Assembly (NCBI GenBank): GCA_946405135.1 | Contig: CAMJGD010000001.1 | Coordinates: 62,001 to 126,000 of the forward strand | DNA from: an uncultured Clostridiaceae bacterium | Lineage (GTDB): Bacteria > Bacillota > Clostridia > Clostridiales > Clostridiaceae | DNA: 64,000 bases | Reading direction: 5' to 3' | In this document: positions 7,440 to 16,733 of the stretch, piece after piece | How the letters are laid out: every line of letters begins with the position of its first letter | How positions within the stretch are numbered: the stretch's first letter is position 1 | Program-made: the position numbers and the translations under genes | The notes under the pieces: generated by a model | Seen by the model: the letters and a program-made list of their open reading frames with translations, nothing else | The model's database searches: none | What the model was told of the DNA's origin: nothing

Positions 7440-8498
7440 CTAATATGATCTATTATATATGTGATAATTTGATGGTTTTTCTGTTATTATATTTATGGAT
7501 AAATCTTCTTTTTTAATCATATAAACTTCAGATAAATTTTCATTCACTTCATACCCTAAAAAATATACATTCCCTTTTTCATCAATACCAATACCACCAG
7601 ATTCATTAACATTTTTAGGAAAATCATATATTTCTCTATTTAGTTTTAAATCTTTATTTATACTATATAAACTTGATACTCCATCCTTATCCTTACCAAT
7701 AAAATATATATCTTTATCCTTAGCTACAACTGAATAAATTTTTTCTATATCCTTACTTATAAATCTCTCTTTTTTTAAGGATATATCATATATAAAAAGT
7801 TCATGAGAATCTCCATCAGACCTTAATATAAGAATTTCTTTTTCATCTAAGGACTTCATATATGTGACATGACCTTTTTTTATTGAAAGTATTTCACTTT
7901 CTTTTTTTTCATCCAAATCATATTTGAAAATTCCTTTTTGGTTTCCATTTATTCCATAATATGCTATAGACTTTTCATTTAACCAAGCATAAATATTTCC
8001 TGATATCAGTTTATTAGTATTAAACTTAATTTCCTTTCCTTTATCAATATCATATAATAGTACTCCCTTTGCACTATCATAACTATCTTTAGAGAAAGCT
8101 CTATAAGCTATTTTATTTCCCATAGGGGAAATAGAGATATCTAAAGCTGAATAAAAATTTTTTATTTCCGTAGTTTTATGATCCTTACTTACATATATCT
8201 TGTTATGAGAAAGTTCTTGACCCTTTGATAATATTTTCTCATATGCTATAGTGTTTCCATTAAGGCTATATTGAAAATCTGTAATGATATCAGAGTCTGT
8301 TAAAGTCTTTTTAATTCCATCTTTCAGTGTGTACTGCTTTAATTTGTTATCTTTTTCTTCAATTAATGTAACATAAGTATATTTGGGAGAAGGCTCATTA
8401 ATCATTGAAGGCTCATTAGGTTTAGTACCTCCACAGGAGGCTAGAAAAGAAAAGGATGCCAAAGTTAAAATTGTAATTAAGGTCTTTTTAGCATTCAT
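7440..8498 (-). CDS. lipoprotein with predicted beta-propeller (TolB/DPP-IV-like) repeats
   Basis: The 352-residue protein has a lipoprotein signal peptide with lipobox LASC (Cys at about residue 22) followed by GGTKPNEPS, so it should be lipidated and anchored outside the membrane. The body consists of recurring short blocks such as GNTIAYEK, GNKIAYRAF, EKSIAYYG, KDIYFIGKDKDG and GNVYFLGYE, spaced 40-50 residues apart. This is the pattern of a six- to seven-bladed beta-propeller of the WD40-like/TolB kind. I recognise no catalytic motif. It is followed by a strong terminator and preceded by dapF 25 bases upstream, so it is probably co-transcribed with dapF. Its function is unknown. Confidence 0.75.
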   Translation of the reverse strand: MNAKKTLITILTLASFSFLASCGGTKPNEPSMINEPSPKYTYVTLIEEKDNKLKQYTLKDGIKKTLTDSDIITDFQYSLNGNTIAYEKILSKGQELSHNKIYVSKDHKTTEIKNFYSALDISISPMGNKIAYRAFSKDSYDSAKGVLLYDIDKGKEIKFNTNKLISGNIYAWLNEKSIAYYGINGNQKGIFKYDLDEKKESEILSIKKGHVTYMKSLDEKEILILRSDGDSHELFIYDISLKKERFISKDIEKIYSVVAKDKDIYFIGKDKDGVSSLYSINKDLKLNREIYDFPKNVNESGGIGIDEKGNVYFLGYEVNENLSEVYMIKKEDLSINIITEKPSNYHIYNRSY

Positions 8499-8522
8499 CT
8501 TTTCAATCCTTTCAATTATTTA

Positions 8523-9350
8523 TTATAATATATTGCCTTCAAAAACAAATTGAGCTTCACCTATCATATATACTCCATCATTACATAAATCTATCTCTAT
8601 TGTTCCTCCATCTAACTCTATATTTACTTTATTATCTGTATAACCAAGTAAATTAGATGCTACTGCTGACGCACAGCTGCCTGTACCACAAGCTAAGGTA
8701 GGTCCAGCTCCCCGCTCCCAGGTCTTTACCTTCAGGTTTTTTCTGTCTATAACCTGACAAAAGTTTACGTTAGTTCCTTCAGTAAATTTATAAAACTTTT
8801 CTATAAATTTCCCTTCATCTATACTAAGTTCATGCTCCTTTTGAAAAATAACTGTGTGAGGAACTCCCATATGCATAGATGTAATATTATATTTTTTATT
8901 ATTGACACTTATTTCTTTATTTATTACTTTTTCTTTAAAAGAAGAAGGTATAAGCTCAGGTTCAAATTTAGGCTCTCCCATATTTACTTTTATATATTTT
9001 ACCTCTTCTTCATGTAAGACTAACTCTACTTTTTTTATGCCATCACCAGTTTTAATTTCTAAAATTGTATCTTTAACTATTCCCTTATGATATACATATT
9101 TTGCGAAGCATCTTATGCCATTACCACACATAGATGCATAAGAGCCATCTGAATTTATTATAACCATTTCTATAGGAGCCTCTTTACATCTTCTTACAAG
9201 TAAAATTCCATCTGCTCCTACTCCAAAATGTCTATCGCAAAGCTTTATTGCCAATTCATTCTCTTTACCTTCAAGCTTTCCTCCTAAATCTTCTACCACT
9301 ACAAAGTCATTCCCATTTCCATGCATCTTAGTAAAATTCAAGTCAATCAT
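8523..9350 (-). CDS. dapF: diaminopimelate epimerase
   Basis: The enzyme converts LL- to meso-diaminopimelate for lysine and peptidoglycan. The two catalytic cysteines are visible in SMCGNGIRC (C75) and LACGTGSC (C221), along with the N-terminal MHGNGNDFV motif. At 275 residues it has family length. The true start may be TTG 9341 (three codons in), which has better spacing to AAGGG and fits the usual start just before the FTKMHG motif; the first ATG is at 9350. It is transcribed away from rqcH. Together with the MurE DNPR motif in this window it indicates meso-DAP peptidoglycan. Confidence 0.95.
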   Translation of the reverse strand: MIDLNFTKMHGNGNDFVVVEDLGGKLEGKENELAIKLCDRHFGVGADGILLVRRCKEAPIEMVIINSDGSYASMCGNGIRCFAKYVYHKGIVKDTILEIKTGDGIKKVELVLHEEEVKYIKVNMGEPKFEPELIPSSFKEKVINKEISVNNKKYNITSMHMGVPHTVIFQKEHELSIDEGKFIEKFYKFTEGTNVNFCQVIDRKNLKVKTWERGAGPTLACGTGSCASAVASNLLGYTDNKVNIELDGGTIEIDLCNDGVYMIGEAQFVFEGNIL

Positions 9351-9410
9351 CCCTTTTCATTAATACTACTACTTTAATAATACGATAAATATGTTAAAAA
9401 ATCATATGTT

Positions 9411-9461
9411 TTAGACATTAATGTTATTTATTGATATAATTAAATAGCTAACGCTATTTAA
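9411..9461 (+). promoter_or_regulatory. rqcH promoter with adjoining palindrome
   Basis: TTAGAC (9411-9416), an 18-base spacer and TATAAT (9435-9440) make a sigma-A type promoter directed at rqcH. Directly after the -10 box lies the palindrome AAATAGC-TAAC-GCTATTT (9442-9459), which covers the likely transcription start. It could be an operator or a short 5' hairpin. Confidence 0.5.
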
Positions 9462-9532
9462 TTTTAAATCACATAGCCATTAAATACAATAGCATAAACC
9501 TAAATCTATATATAGAAAGGATGTATCAAATT

Positions 9533-11257
9533 ATGGCATTAGACGGTATTTACCTATACAGCCTCATTAAACATATTAGTGATTTTCTTTTAGATGCCAA
9601 AGTTGATAAAATAAATCAACCTGAAAAAGATGAAATAATAATAACTTTTAGAAAAGATAAATCCAATAAAAAATTACTTATAAGTGCAAGTTCTTCCTAT
9701 CCAAGAATACACTTTACAAATCAAAATAAACCAAATCCCTTAAAAGCTCCTATGTTCTGTATGCTTTTAAGAAAGTATTTATCTAGCGCTAGAGTTAAAG
9801 ATATAAGACAAATAGATTGTGACAGAATAGTTGTTATAGATTTTGAAAGCACTGATGAAATGGGTTTTGATAGTATATACTCATTGATAGTCGAAATAAT
9901 GGGAAGACATAGTAATATAACTCTTGTAAGAAAAAGAGATAATATAATAATGGACAGCATTAAGCATATTACTCCAGATATAAATAGCTACAGATGTATA
10001 TATCCTGGTATAGAATATGTATCTCCACCTGCATCAAATAAATTAAATCCTTTTGATTTCTCTAAAGAAGTTTTTTTTAACTTTATTAAAGATAATCACA
10101 TAGTTTTAAATGAAAATGCTGCTTCCTCTATATTTACTGGTGTTAGTAAGCTTCTCTCTAGAGAAATATATGAAAACTATAAAATAAATTTTTCAGAGAA
10201 CACATTTAATGATAGCTTCTATGATTTCTGCAAAGATTTCTTTTATACCATAAAAAAAGGAGAATTCACTTTTCAATCTTATTCAGAAAGCAGCACAAAG
10301 CTAAAAGACTTTTATAATATTAATCTTAAAACTATGAATCAATATCTAATTAAACACTATGATGATCCTTCTTCACTTCTTGAAGATTTTTATTACGAAA
10401 AAGATAACCAGGATAGATTGCATACAAAAAGTTTAGATCTTCAAAAGGTAATCCATAACAACTTAGATAGATGTGAAAAAAAGATCAACATACTTAAAAA
10501 TACAATAAAAGAATGTGCTAATAAAGATTCCTATAGAATTAAAGGAGAACTCTTAACTGCAAATATATATAAAATAAATAAAGGAGACAGCACTATAAAT
10601 GTACTTAATTATTATAGTGATAAAGAAGAATATATAGACATTATTTTAGATGAAAATAAGTCTCCCTCTGAAAACATTCAAAGTTTTTATAAAAAGTATA
10701 ATAAATATAAAAAATCAGAAGAAGCTGCTAATGAGCAACTAAAAATTGCAGAAGAAGAAATTTCTTATTTAAATTCTGTTTTAAGCAATATAATAAATGC
10801 AGATTCTTATGCTGAGATAGAGGAAATCAGGCTAGAACTTGCAGAAACAGGTTATATAAAGCATAGTAAAAATAAAAGCAAAAACCAAAAGCCTTCAAAA
10901 CCTCTACATTTTGTATCCAGTGATGGCATTGATATATTTGTAGGGAAAAATAATATTCAAAATGACTATCTTACATTAAAGTTTGCAGATAAACAGGATA
11001 CTTGGCTTCACATCAAGAATAGTCCTGGTTCCCATGTAATAATAAAAAGTAAAAATGTGTCAGATACCGCATTAATGGAAGCTGCAAATTTAGCTGCTTA
11101 CTATAGTAAATCTAGAAATTCTTCTAATGTACCTATAGATTATACTGAAGTAAAAAATGTAAGAAAACCTGCTGGAGCAAAGCCTGGTATGGTAATATAT
11201 TATACAAATAAAACTATTTATGTAACACCAAAAGAACCAGAATTAAAAAAAATATAA
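9533..11257 (+). CDS. rqcH: Rqc2-type ribosome quality control factor RqcH (NFACT family)
   Basis: RqcH binds stalled 50S subunits carrying peptidyl-tRNA and adds C-terminal alanine tails that mark the nascent chain for degradation. The family was formerly called fibronectin-binding protein (FbpA/YloA). The 574-residue protein shows the NFACT-N start MALDGIYLYSLIKHI, a central coiled coil (about residues 290-430), and the NFACT-R domain with DIFVGKNNIQNDYLTLKFA and the DTWLHIKNSPGSHVII segment. I use ATG 9533, 8-12 bases after GAAAGGATG, because MALDG is the family start. It is a single-gene unit between a divergent promoter region and a bidirectional terminator. Confidence 0.92.
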   Translation: MALDGIYLYSLIKHISDFLLDAKVDKINQPEKDEIIITFRKDKSNKKLLISASSSYPRIHFTNQNKPNPLKAPMFCMLLRKYLSSARVKDIRQIDCDRIVVIDFESTDEMGFDSIYSLIVEIMGRHSNITLVRKRDNIIMDSIKHITPDINSYRCIYPGIEYVSPPASNKLNPFDFSKEVFFNFIKDNHIVLNENAASSIFTGVSKLLSREIYENYKINFSENTFNDSFYDFCKDFFYTIKKGEFTFQSYSESSTKLKDFYNINLKTMNQYLIKHYDDPSSLLEDFYYEKDNQDRLHTKSLDLQKVIHNNLDRCEKKINILKNTIKECANKDSYRIKGELLTANIYKINKGDSTINVLNYYSDKEEYIDIILDENKSPSENIQSFYKKYNKYKKSEEAANEQLKIAEEEISYLNSVLSNIINADSYAEIEEIRLELAETGYIKHSKNKSKNQKPSKPLHFVSSDGIDIFVGKNNIQNDYLTLKFADKQDTWLHIKNSPGSHVIIKSKNVSDTALMEAANLAAYYSKSRNSSNVPIDYTEVKNVRKPAGAKPGMVIYYTNKTIYVTPKEPELKKI

Positions 11258-11280
11258 TATTTGTATGCACAAATTAAAAT

Positions 11281-11301
11281 AAGTGAGGTAGTACCTCACT
11301 T
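11281..11301. terminator. bidirectional terminator between rqcH and the uracil permease gene
   Basis: AAGTGAGGT (11281-11289) and ACCTCACTT (11293-11301) form a 9-bp perfect stem with a 3-base loop, flanked by T-rich sequence on one side and A-rich sequence on the other. It separates the convergent rqcH (+) and uracil permease (-) genes. Confidence 0.8.
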
Positions 11302-11324
11302 GTTTTAATTATATTAATCAATGA

Positions 11325-12593
11325 TTATTCCTCTGTTTTACTCTTTTCTGGTAAAACTAAATTCAATATGATTCCTACAATAGTAGCAAGAGCTACCCCA
11401 GAAAGTTCCATATTGTGTATTTTAATAACTGCTCCTCCTATGCCTAACACTATTATAACAGAGCATATGATAAGATTTTTTTTCAAACTAAAGTCTATTT
11501 TGTTTTCAACAAAAACTCTAAATCCTGACGAAGCTATAATTCCAAATAATAAAATACTCACTCCTCCCATTACTGGAAGAGGCATATTACTAATTATTGC
11601 TGCAACTGGTCCTATGAAAGATAATAAAACTGCTATAACTCCAGCCCATCCTATAACCCATACACTATAAACTTTTGTTATAGCCATAACTCCAATATTT
11701 TCACCATAAGTAGTATTTGGAGGACCTCCTACAAAACCTGCAAATATAGTTGCAACTCCATCCCCTAGTATAGATCTATGAAGCCCAGGATCTTTGGTAA
11801 AATCCCTTCCACATACATTATTAGTTACATATACATGTCCAATATGTTCAGCTAAAGTTACAAAAGCTACAGGAGCCATAAGAAATATAGCATTCCAGTT
11901 AAACTGAGGGAAAGTAAAGGAAGGTACCTGTATTAATTTTGCAGAGGTTATACTCTGTATAGCTTCTGGGGATATAACACCTAAAATAAGTGATAGTATA
12001 TAACCACTAACCATAGATACAAGTATAGGAATTACACCGAAAAACCCTTTAAAGTACATAGTACCAAAAACCCCTATACCTAAAGTTACCATAGATACAA
12101 TAATCCACTTTACTCTTGAAACATTTGCCATGCTGTCTGCAGTAAAATTTGGATTGAGTCCTGCCCAATTAATAGCTACACCAGCTAATCCAAGTCCTAT
12201 TACTATTACTACAGAACCCACCACTATAGGTGGTAGAAGTTTATCTAGCCAAGCTGTTCCTGATAATTTTATTATACCTGCAACTATTACGTACACCAAT
12301 CCTGCTGCTATAATTCCTGAAAGCATAGCAGGTTTACCATACTGAGAAGTTGCAGTTATCATTGGAACTATGAAAGCAAAGGATGAACCAATATATGCAG
12401 GCAGCTTTGCTTTGGTACAAAGTATATAAAGTATAGTACCTACACCACTACAAAATAGCGCAATAGATGGATTAGTATTAGTAAGCATAGGTACAAGTAT
12501 TGTAGCACCTACCATAGCAAAAAGGTGCTGAAAACTTAAGGGTATAGTTTTAGATAAAGGTAATCTTTCTTCTACATCTACAAAATTTTTCAT
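11325..12593 (-). CDS. uraA: uracil permease, NCS2 family
   Basis: This is an integral membrane uracil:proton symporter (PyrP/UraA). The 422-residue protein has about 14 hydrophobic segments and the family motifs PLSFQHLFAMVGATILVP near the N-terminus, FVTLAEHIGHV in TM8, and GGPPNTTYGENIGVMAITKVYS in the TM10 region. It lies about 50 bases after pyrR on the same strand and is therefore expected to be controlled by the PyrR attenuator ahead of pyrR, as pyrP is in Bacillus. It ends at a bidirectional terminator. Xanthine-type NCS2 paralogues differ in these motifs. Confidence 0.93.
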   Translation of the reverse strand: MKNFVDVEERLPLSKTIPLSFQHLFAMVGATILVPMLTNTNPSIALFCSGVGTILYILCTKAKLPAYIGSSFAFIVPMITATSQYGKPAMLSGIIAAGLVYVIVAGIIKLSGTAWLDKLLPPIVVGSVVIVIGLGLAGVAINWAGLNPNFTADSMANVSRVKWIIVSMVTLGIGVFGTMYFKGFFGVIPILVSMVSGYILSLILGVISPEAIQSITSAKLIQVPSFTFPQFNWNAIFLMAPVAFVTLAEHIGHVYVTNNVCGRDFTKDPGLHRSILGDGVATIFAGFVGGPPNTTYGENIGVMAITKVYSVWVIGWAGVIAVLLSFIGPVAAIISNMPLPVMGGVSILLFGIIASSGFRVFVENKIDFSLKKNLIICSVIIVLGIGGAVIKIHNMELSGVALATIVGIILNLVLPEKSKTEE

Positions 12594-12643
12594 GTGTTTT
12601 CCTCCTTTTAACCTCGCTGGGTTATTTTAAAAGATATATATTT

Positions 12644-13195
<552 letters not shown>

Positions 13196-13213
13196 TTAGA
13201 ATTCTAAAGAAAT

Positions 13214-13296
13214 TAAAAAAGTCTTACCCTGAAAGGATAAGACGTACTTTGCCTAGATATAATCATCATATAACGCCTTATGACCTCACAGGATCA
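13214..13296 (-). promoter_or_regulatory. PyrR-responsive attenuator ahead of pyrR-uraA
   Basis: The leader holds, in transcript order, a PyrR-box-like hairpin (13275-13296; core CCTGTGAGGTCATAAGG, close to the known UCC-GAGAGGCU-AAGG consensus as I remember it) and then a rho-independent terminator. The terminator stem is GTCTTA-TCC/AGG-GTAAGAC (13221-13243), followed by a T run (13215-13220). The order and spacing match the Bacillus pyr attenuators, where PyrR bound to UMP stabilises the anti-antiterminator. This fits the downstream gene being pyrR itself. Confidence 0.8.
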
Positions 13297-13323
13297 TTTT
13301 AAAGGTATACCATTACGAAATTA

Positions 13324-13352
13324 ATAATATCACACCCTAATACTTATTTCAA
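13324..13352 (-). promoter_or_regulatory. sigma-A type promoter of pyrR-uraA
   Basis: On the minus strand TTGAAA (13347-13352) is followed after 17 bases by TATTAT (13324-13329). It overlaps the rluD-type stop codon and would start a leader of about 135 bases containing the PyrR site and terminator. Confidence 0.6.
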
Positions 13353-14261
13353 CTCTTTTCTCAAAGTTTCTAATATATTATCAAACCACTCTGGAAGAGG
13401 AGATTGAAATTCTATAAAAACACCTTTAGTTGGGTGTATAAATCCTAATACTTTGGCATGCAGCATTTGACCATTAACTTTATATTTTTGTTTTTTGTAT
13501 CCATATACTGAATCCCCCACAAGAGGATGCCCTATATAGGCCATATGAACTCTTATTTGATGAGTTCTTCCTGTCTCTAATACACATTTTACAAGGGTGT
13601 TATTATTAAATCTCTCTAGCACCTTATAATGAGTAACTGCCCTCTTACCATTACTTACTACAGCAAATTTTATTCTGTCTTGAGGATGTCTACCAAGAGG
13701 AGCATCTATGGTGCCCTCATCTTTTTTTATTACACCTTCAACTATAGCATAATATTCCCTTTTCATGCTGTGATCTTTAAGCTGCTTAGAAAGTTTTATA
13801 TGAGCATTATCGTTTTTAGCTATAACTAATACTCCTGAAGTATCTTTATCTATTCTATGCACTATTCCAGGTCTTATAACTCCATTTATTCCAGATAGAT
13901 CTGTACAGTGATTTAAAATAGCATTTACTAAAGTACCATTATAATTTCCTGCTGCAGGATGAACTACCATACCTTGAGGCTTATTTATTACAATTACATC
14001 ATCATCCTCATAAACTATATCAATAGGTATATCTTCTGCCTCTACTTTAAGCTCTATAGGTTCAGGAATAAGAATTTTAATTGTATCTTCTTCTCTAACC
14101 TTATAGTTGCTTTTTATTTCTTTATCATTTACAAATACATTTTTATCTTCTATAAGCTTTTGAATATAAGATCTTGATTTTTCTTGCATCCTATCTGCCA
14201 AATATTTATCTATTCTTAAGCCGCTTTCATTGCTTTTTACATTAAAAAATTTTTCTTCCAA
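13344..14261 (-). CDS. pseudouridine synthase, RluA/RluD family
   Basis: The enzyme isomerises uridine to pseudouridine, most likely in 23S rRNA. The 305-residue protein has an N-terminal S4 RNA-binding domain (residues 10-70, SGLRIDKYLADRMQEKSRS) and the catalytic domain with HRIDKDTSGVLVIAK, whose second Asp is the catalytic residue, plus GRTHQIRVHMAYIGHPLVGD. It is the counterpart of B. subtilis ylyB, which also sits between lspA and pyrR. The start is TTG at 14261, placed 8 bases after AAGGAAGG. Exact target uridines cannot be told from sequence. Confidence 0.9.
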   Translation of the reverse strand: MEEKFFNVKSNESGLRIDKYLADRMQEKSRSYIQKLIEDKNVFVNDKEIKSNYKVREEDTIKILIPEPIELKVEAEDIPIDIVYEDDDVIVINKPQGMVVHPAAGNYNGTLVNAILNHCTDLSGINGVIRPGIVHRIDKDTSGVLVIAKNDNAHIKLSKQLKDHSMKREYYAIVEGVIKKDEGTIDAPLGRHPQDRIKFAVVSNGKRAVTHYKVLERFNNNTLVKCVLETGRTHQIRVHMAYIGHPLVGDSVYGYKKQKYKVNGQMLHAKVLGFIHPTKGVFIEFQSPLPEWFDNILETLRKELK

Positions 14262-14263
14262 AG

Positions 14264-14719
14264 TTATTTACCTTCCTTAATGATACATATAGCAAGAAGT
14301 ATAGTTCCCACTACTACCAATATATCTGCTACATTGAAGGTAGGATAATAATATACATCCTTGTAATGTAACAATATAAAATCTACTACATAATTATAGT
14401 AAATCCTATCTATAAGATTTCCTATGGCTCCTGAAATAATTAAAGCTATGCTTAGTCTTAATACTTTAGATTCAGGTTTATATTTAAAAATATAATATAT
14501 CATAGCAGTAATTACTACTAAAGTAACTATAGAAAGAAGTATAGTCTTATTTTGAAATATTCCAAAAGCGGCCCCCCTATTCTCTAAATAAGAAAATCTA
14601 AAAAAGTTATCTATTACTACTATGTCTTTTCCTTTTGATAAAGTATTTATAGCCCATAGTTTGCTGATTCTATCCAATATTATTCCTATTATAATTATTA
14701 TTATTTCCAAAACTTCCAT
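14264..14719 (-). CDS. lspA: lipoprotein signal peptidase (signal peptidase II)
   Basis: This aspartyl membrane protease removes signal peptides from prolipoproteins after lipidation. The product has four transmembrane helices. The conserved catalytic aspartates lie in GNLIDRIYYNYVVDFI and FNVADI, and the NRGAAFG motif is also present. I start at ATG 14719 (151 residues, family length about 155). The frame extends to 14767 inside the preceding gene, and a TTG three codons further in has better spacing to GGGGG, so the exact start is unsettled. The neighbours (yteA-like upstream, rluD-type downstream) match the B. subtilis order. At least one substrate, the lipoprotein at 7440-8498, is in this window. 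Confidence 0.92.
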   Translation of the reverse strand: MEVLEIIIIIIGIILDRISKLWAINTLSKGKDIVVIDNFFRFSYLENRGAAFGIFQNKTILLSIVTLVVITAMIYYIFKYKPESKVLRLSIALIISGAIGNLIDRIYYNYVVDFILLHYKDVYYYPTFNVADILVVVGTILLAICIIKEGK

Positions 14720-14735
14720 CCCCCATTGTATAATA

Positions 14736-15350
14736 TTAATCCGGTAATTGATTTTTATATTGTTCATTGCTTATCTTTTCAATAGGTTCCACATCATAAT
14801 CCTCATCACCATCATAATAATAATCTTCATCATCTCTAATCTTATTAAATATGGCTACGGCTTGATAACTGTCTTCAGCATCAAATTCTACCTGCTTATC
14901 CTCATGATCATTATATCCATAAGAAAAGGGAGTTTTTAGTGTTCTTTCTTCTATTGGTCTCAAGCTTCTATCTGCCTTTTCTATATTACTAATTTCATTC
15001 TGACAGTGAACGCAATATTTAGCATAAGGAATAAATTCTAGTCTTTCACTGCTTATCTCTTTACCACACCTCTTGCATACTCCATAAGTGCCTTCATCAA
15101 TGCTTTTAATTGAATCATCTATTTTATTTATTATGTTCATCTCATTACCTTGAAGTGCTTTGCCTCTTTCCATATCATTAAGCTCTGAAGCTAGATCAGA
15201 AGGGTGGTTATCATAAAAAGAAAGCTCTGAAGATATTTCTTCTGTGGAATTTATGGCTTCATTTTCTTTCATAGTACTTATTATATTTAAAACCCTTTCT
15301 CTTTCCCTTAACAATTTTTTCCTATAATGGTTTAGTCTTGATTCATCCAT
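14736..15350 (-). CDS. TraR/DksA-type zinc finger protein, YteA family
   Basis: The 204-residue protein has an N-terminal coiled-coil half (residues 5-85) and a four-cysteine zinc finger CKRCGKEISSERLEFIPYAKYCVHC (about residues 95-120). The C-terminus is acidic (EDYYYDGDEDYDVEP). The layout matches the YteA/YlyA group of DksA-like proteins of endospore formers, where members bind RNA polymerase. It sits next to lspA exactly as in B. subtilis. ppGpp-cofactor activity should not be assumed, because the coiled-coil tip aspartates of E. coli DksA are not evident. Confidence 0.8.
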   Translation of the reverse strand: MDESRLNHYRKKLLRERERVLNIISTMKENEAINSTEEISSELSFYDNHPSDLASELNDMERGKALQGNEMNIINKIDDSIKSIDEGTYGVCKRCGKEISSERLEFIPYAKYCVHCQNEISNIEKADRSLRPIEERTLKTPFSYGYNDHEDKQVEFDAEDSYQAVAIFNKIRDDEDYYYDGDEDYDVEPIEKISNEQYKNQLPD

Positions 15351-15425
15351 AAATCTTTACCCCTTTCAAAAATTTATAACCAATCTATAGTTATTTTTTC
15401 TAAAGTAAAGATTTTTATTACAAAA

Positions 15426-16721
15426 TTATATGTTTAAAAATAATTTAAAGAAATTAGTGCATTCAGGAAAAGAAATAGATGTATATTCCCAATCTTCTAT
15501 AATAGTGTTTTTACTATTTCTTATAGCAGCTGCAGAAAAAGCCATAGCTATTCTATGATCTTTAAAAGTAACTATATTTATATCTTTACTAAAATAATGA
15601 TCCCTGCCTTCTATTATAATGGAATCATGTTTATAATAGCATTGTATACCTATATTTTTTAAATTATTTATTATGCCTTCAATTCTATTACTTTCCTTAT
15701 GTTTTAGCTCTTCCACACCTTTTATTATAGTAGTTCCTTCACTAAAAGCTGCCAGCACGCTTATAACTGGTACTTCATCTATAATACTAGCTGTGTCCTC
15801 TCTTTCAATAGTTATAGCTTTTAACACACTGCTCTTTACACTTATATCACCTATATTTTCACCGCATTGCTCTTCATATATGTCCCAATTAACTTTTGCA
15901 CCCATTTGCTTTAAAATGCATAAGTATTTACTTCTTCTTTCATTTAATAACACATTTTTTATTGTAATCTCACTATTTTTTGATAAAAGACATAAAGCGA
16001 TTAAAAAAGCTGCTGAGGACACATCCCCCGGTATAGTGAAATCTCTACTATTTATCGGTGAATTAGTAATATATATTTCATTTCCTCTTATAGATATACT
16101 TGCTCCTAAATATTTAAATATGTTTTCTGTATGATCTCTTGTCTTTATCTTCTCTACAACCTTTGTCTCTCCTTTTGATAAAAACCCTGCAATAATAATA
16201 CTGGATTTTACTTGAGCAGAAGCTACAGGCATATCATAAGTTATAGCTTTCATCTTACCATTGGCAGAATTTATAATTATAGGAAGCTTACCTTCTGTGG
16301 ATACTATATTGGCCCCCATTAGATTTAAGGGATCTGTAACTCTTTTCATAGGCCTTTCTCTCAAGGAATTATCCCCTGTAATCATACCTTTTATTCCTGC
16401 TCCCGACATAAGACCCATAATAAGCCTTGCTGTAGTACCTGAATTCTTACAATCCATTATAGCTACTGATTTAGTAAAATTCATATATCCTGGACTTTCA
16501 ACCACTAAAGTAGTGTTTGAGTTTTCTATGCTAATTCCTAATTTTTTCATACATTCCATAGTGGCTATGCAATCTTCATTCTTAGGAAAATTTTTTATAG
16601 TATATTTTCCTCTAGGTAAAGCTCCTATGATTAAAGCTCGGTGTGCAATAGATTTATCTCCTGGAATACTTGAAAAAGTATATTTTATACCATCCTTATG
16701 GTCATATATTTTCAAATTCAT
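15426..16721 (-). CDS. aroA: 3-phosphoshikimate 1-carboxyvinyltransferase (EPSP synthase)
   Basis: The enzyme condenses shikimate-3-phosphate with phosphoenolpyruvate to EPSP. The 431-residue protein has the N-terminal GDKSIAHRALIIGAL motif, the CKNSGTTARLIMG glycine-rich segment, and the C-terminal DHRIAMAFSAAA motif. At SGAGIKGMITGDNSLRERPM the glyphosate-loop arginine is retained. It is the third gene of aroB-aroF-aroA, 12 bases after aroF, so the trio forms one operon. Confidence 0.95.
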   Translation of the reverse strand: MNLKIYDHKDGIKYTFSSIPGDKSIAHRALIIGALPRGKYTIKNFPKNEDCIATMECMKKLGISIENSNTTLVVESPGYMNFTKSVAIMDCKNSGTTARLIMGLMSGAGIKGMITGDNSLRERPMKRVTDPLNLMGANIVSTEGKLPIIINSANGKMKAITYDMPVASAQVKSSIIIAGFLSKGETKVVEKIKTRDHTENIFKYLGASISIRGNEIYITNSPINSRDFTIPGDVSSAAFLIALCLLSKNSEITIKNVLLNERRSKYLCILKQMGAKVNWDIYEEQCGENIGDISVKSSVLKAITIEREDTASIIDEVPVISVLAAFSEGTTIIKGVEELKHKESNRIEGIINNLKNIGIQCYYKHDSIIIEGRDHYFSKDINIVTFKDHRIAMAFSAAAIRNSKNTIIEDWEYTSISFPECTNFFKLFLNI

Positions 16722-16733
16722 ATTTACTACCTC

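Noticed and set aside
11368-12345. Plus-strand open frames inside the uracil permease gene
   Set aside because: They are shadows of the minus-strand membrane protein, hydrophobic or Thr/Pro-rich, without ribosome sites.
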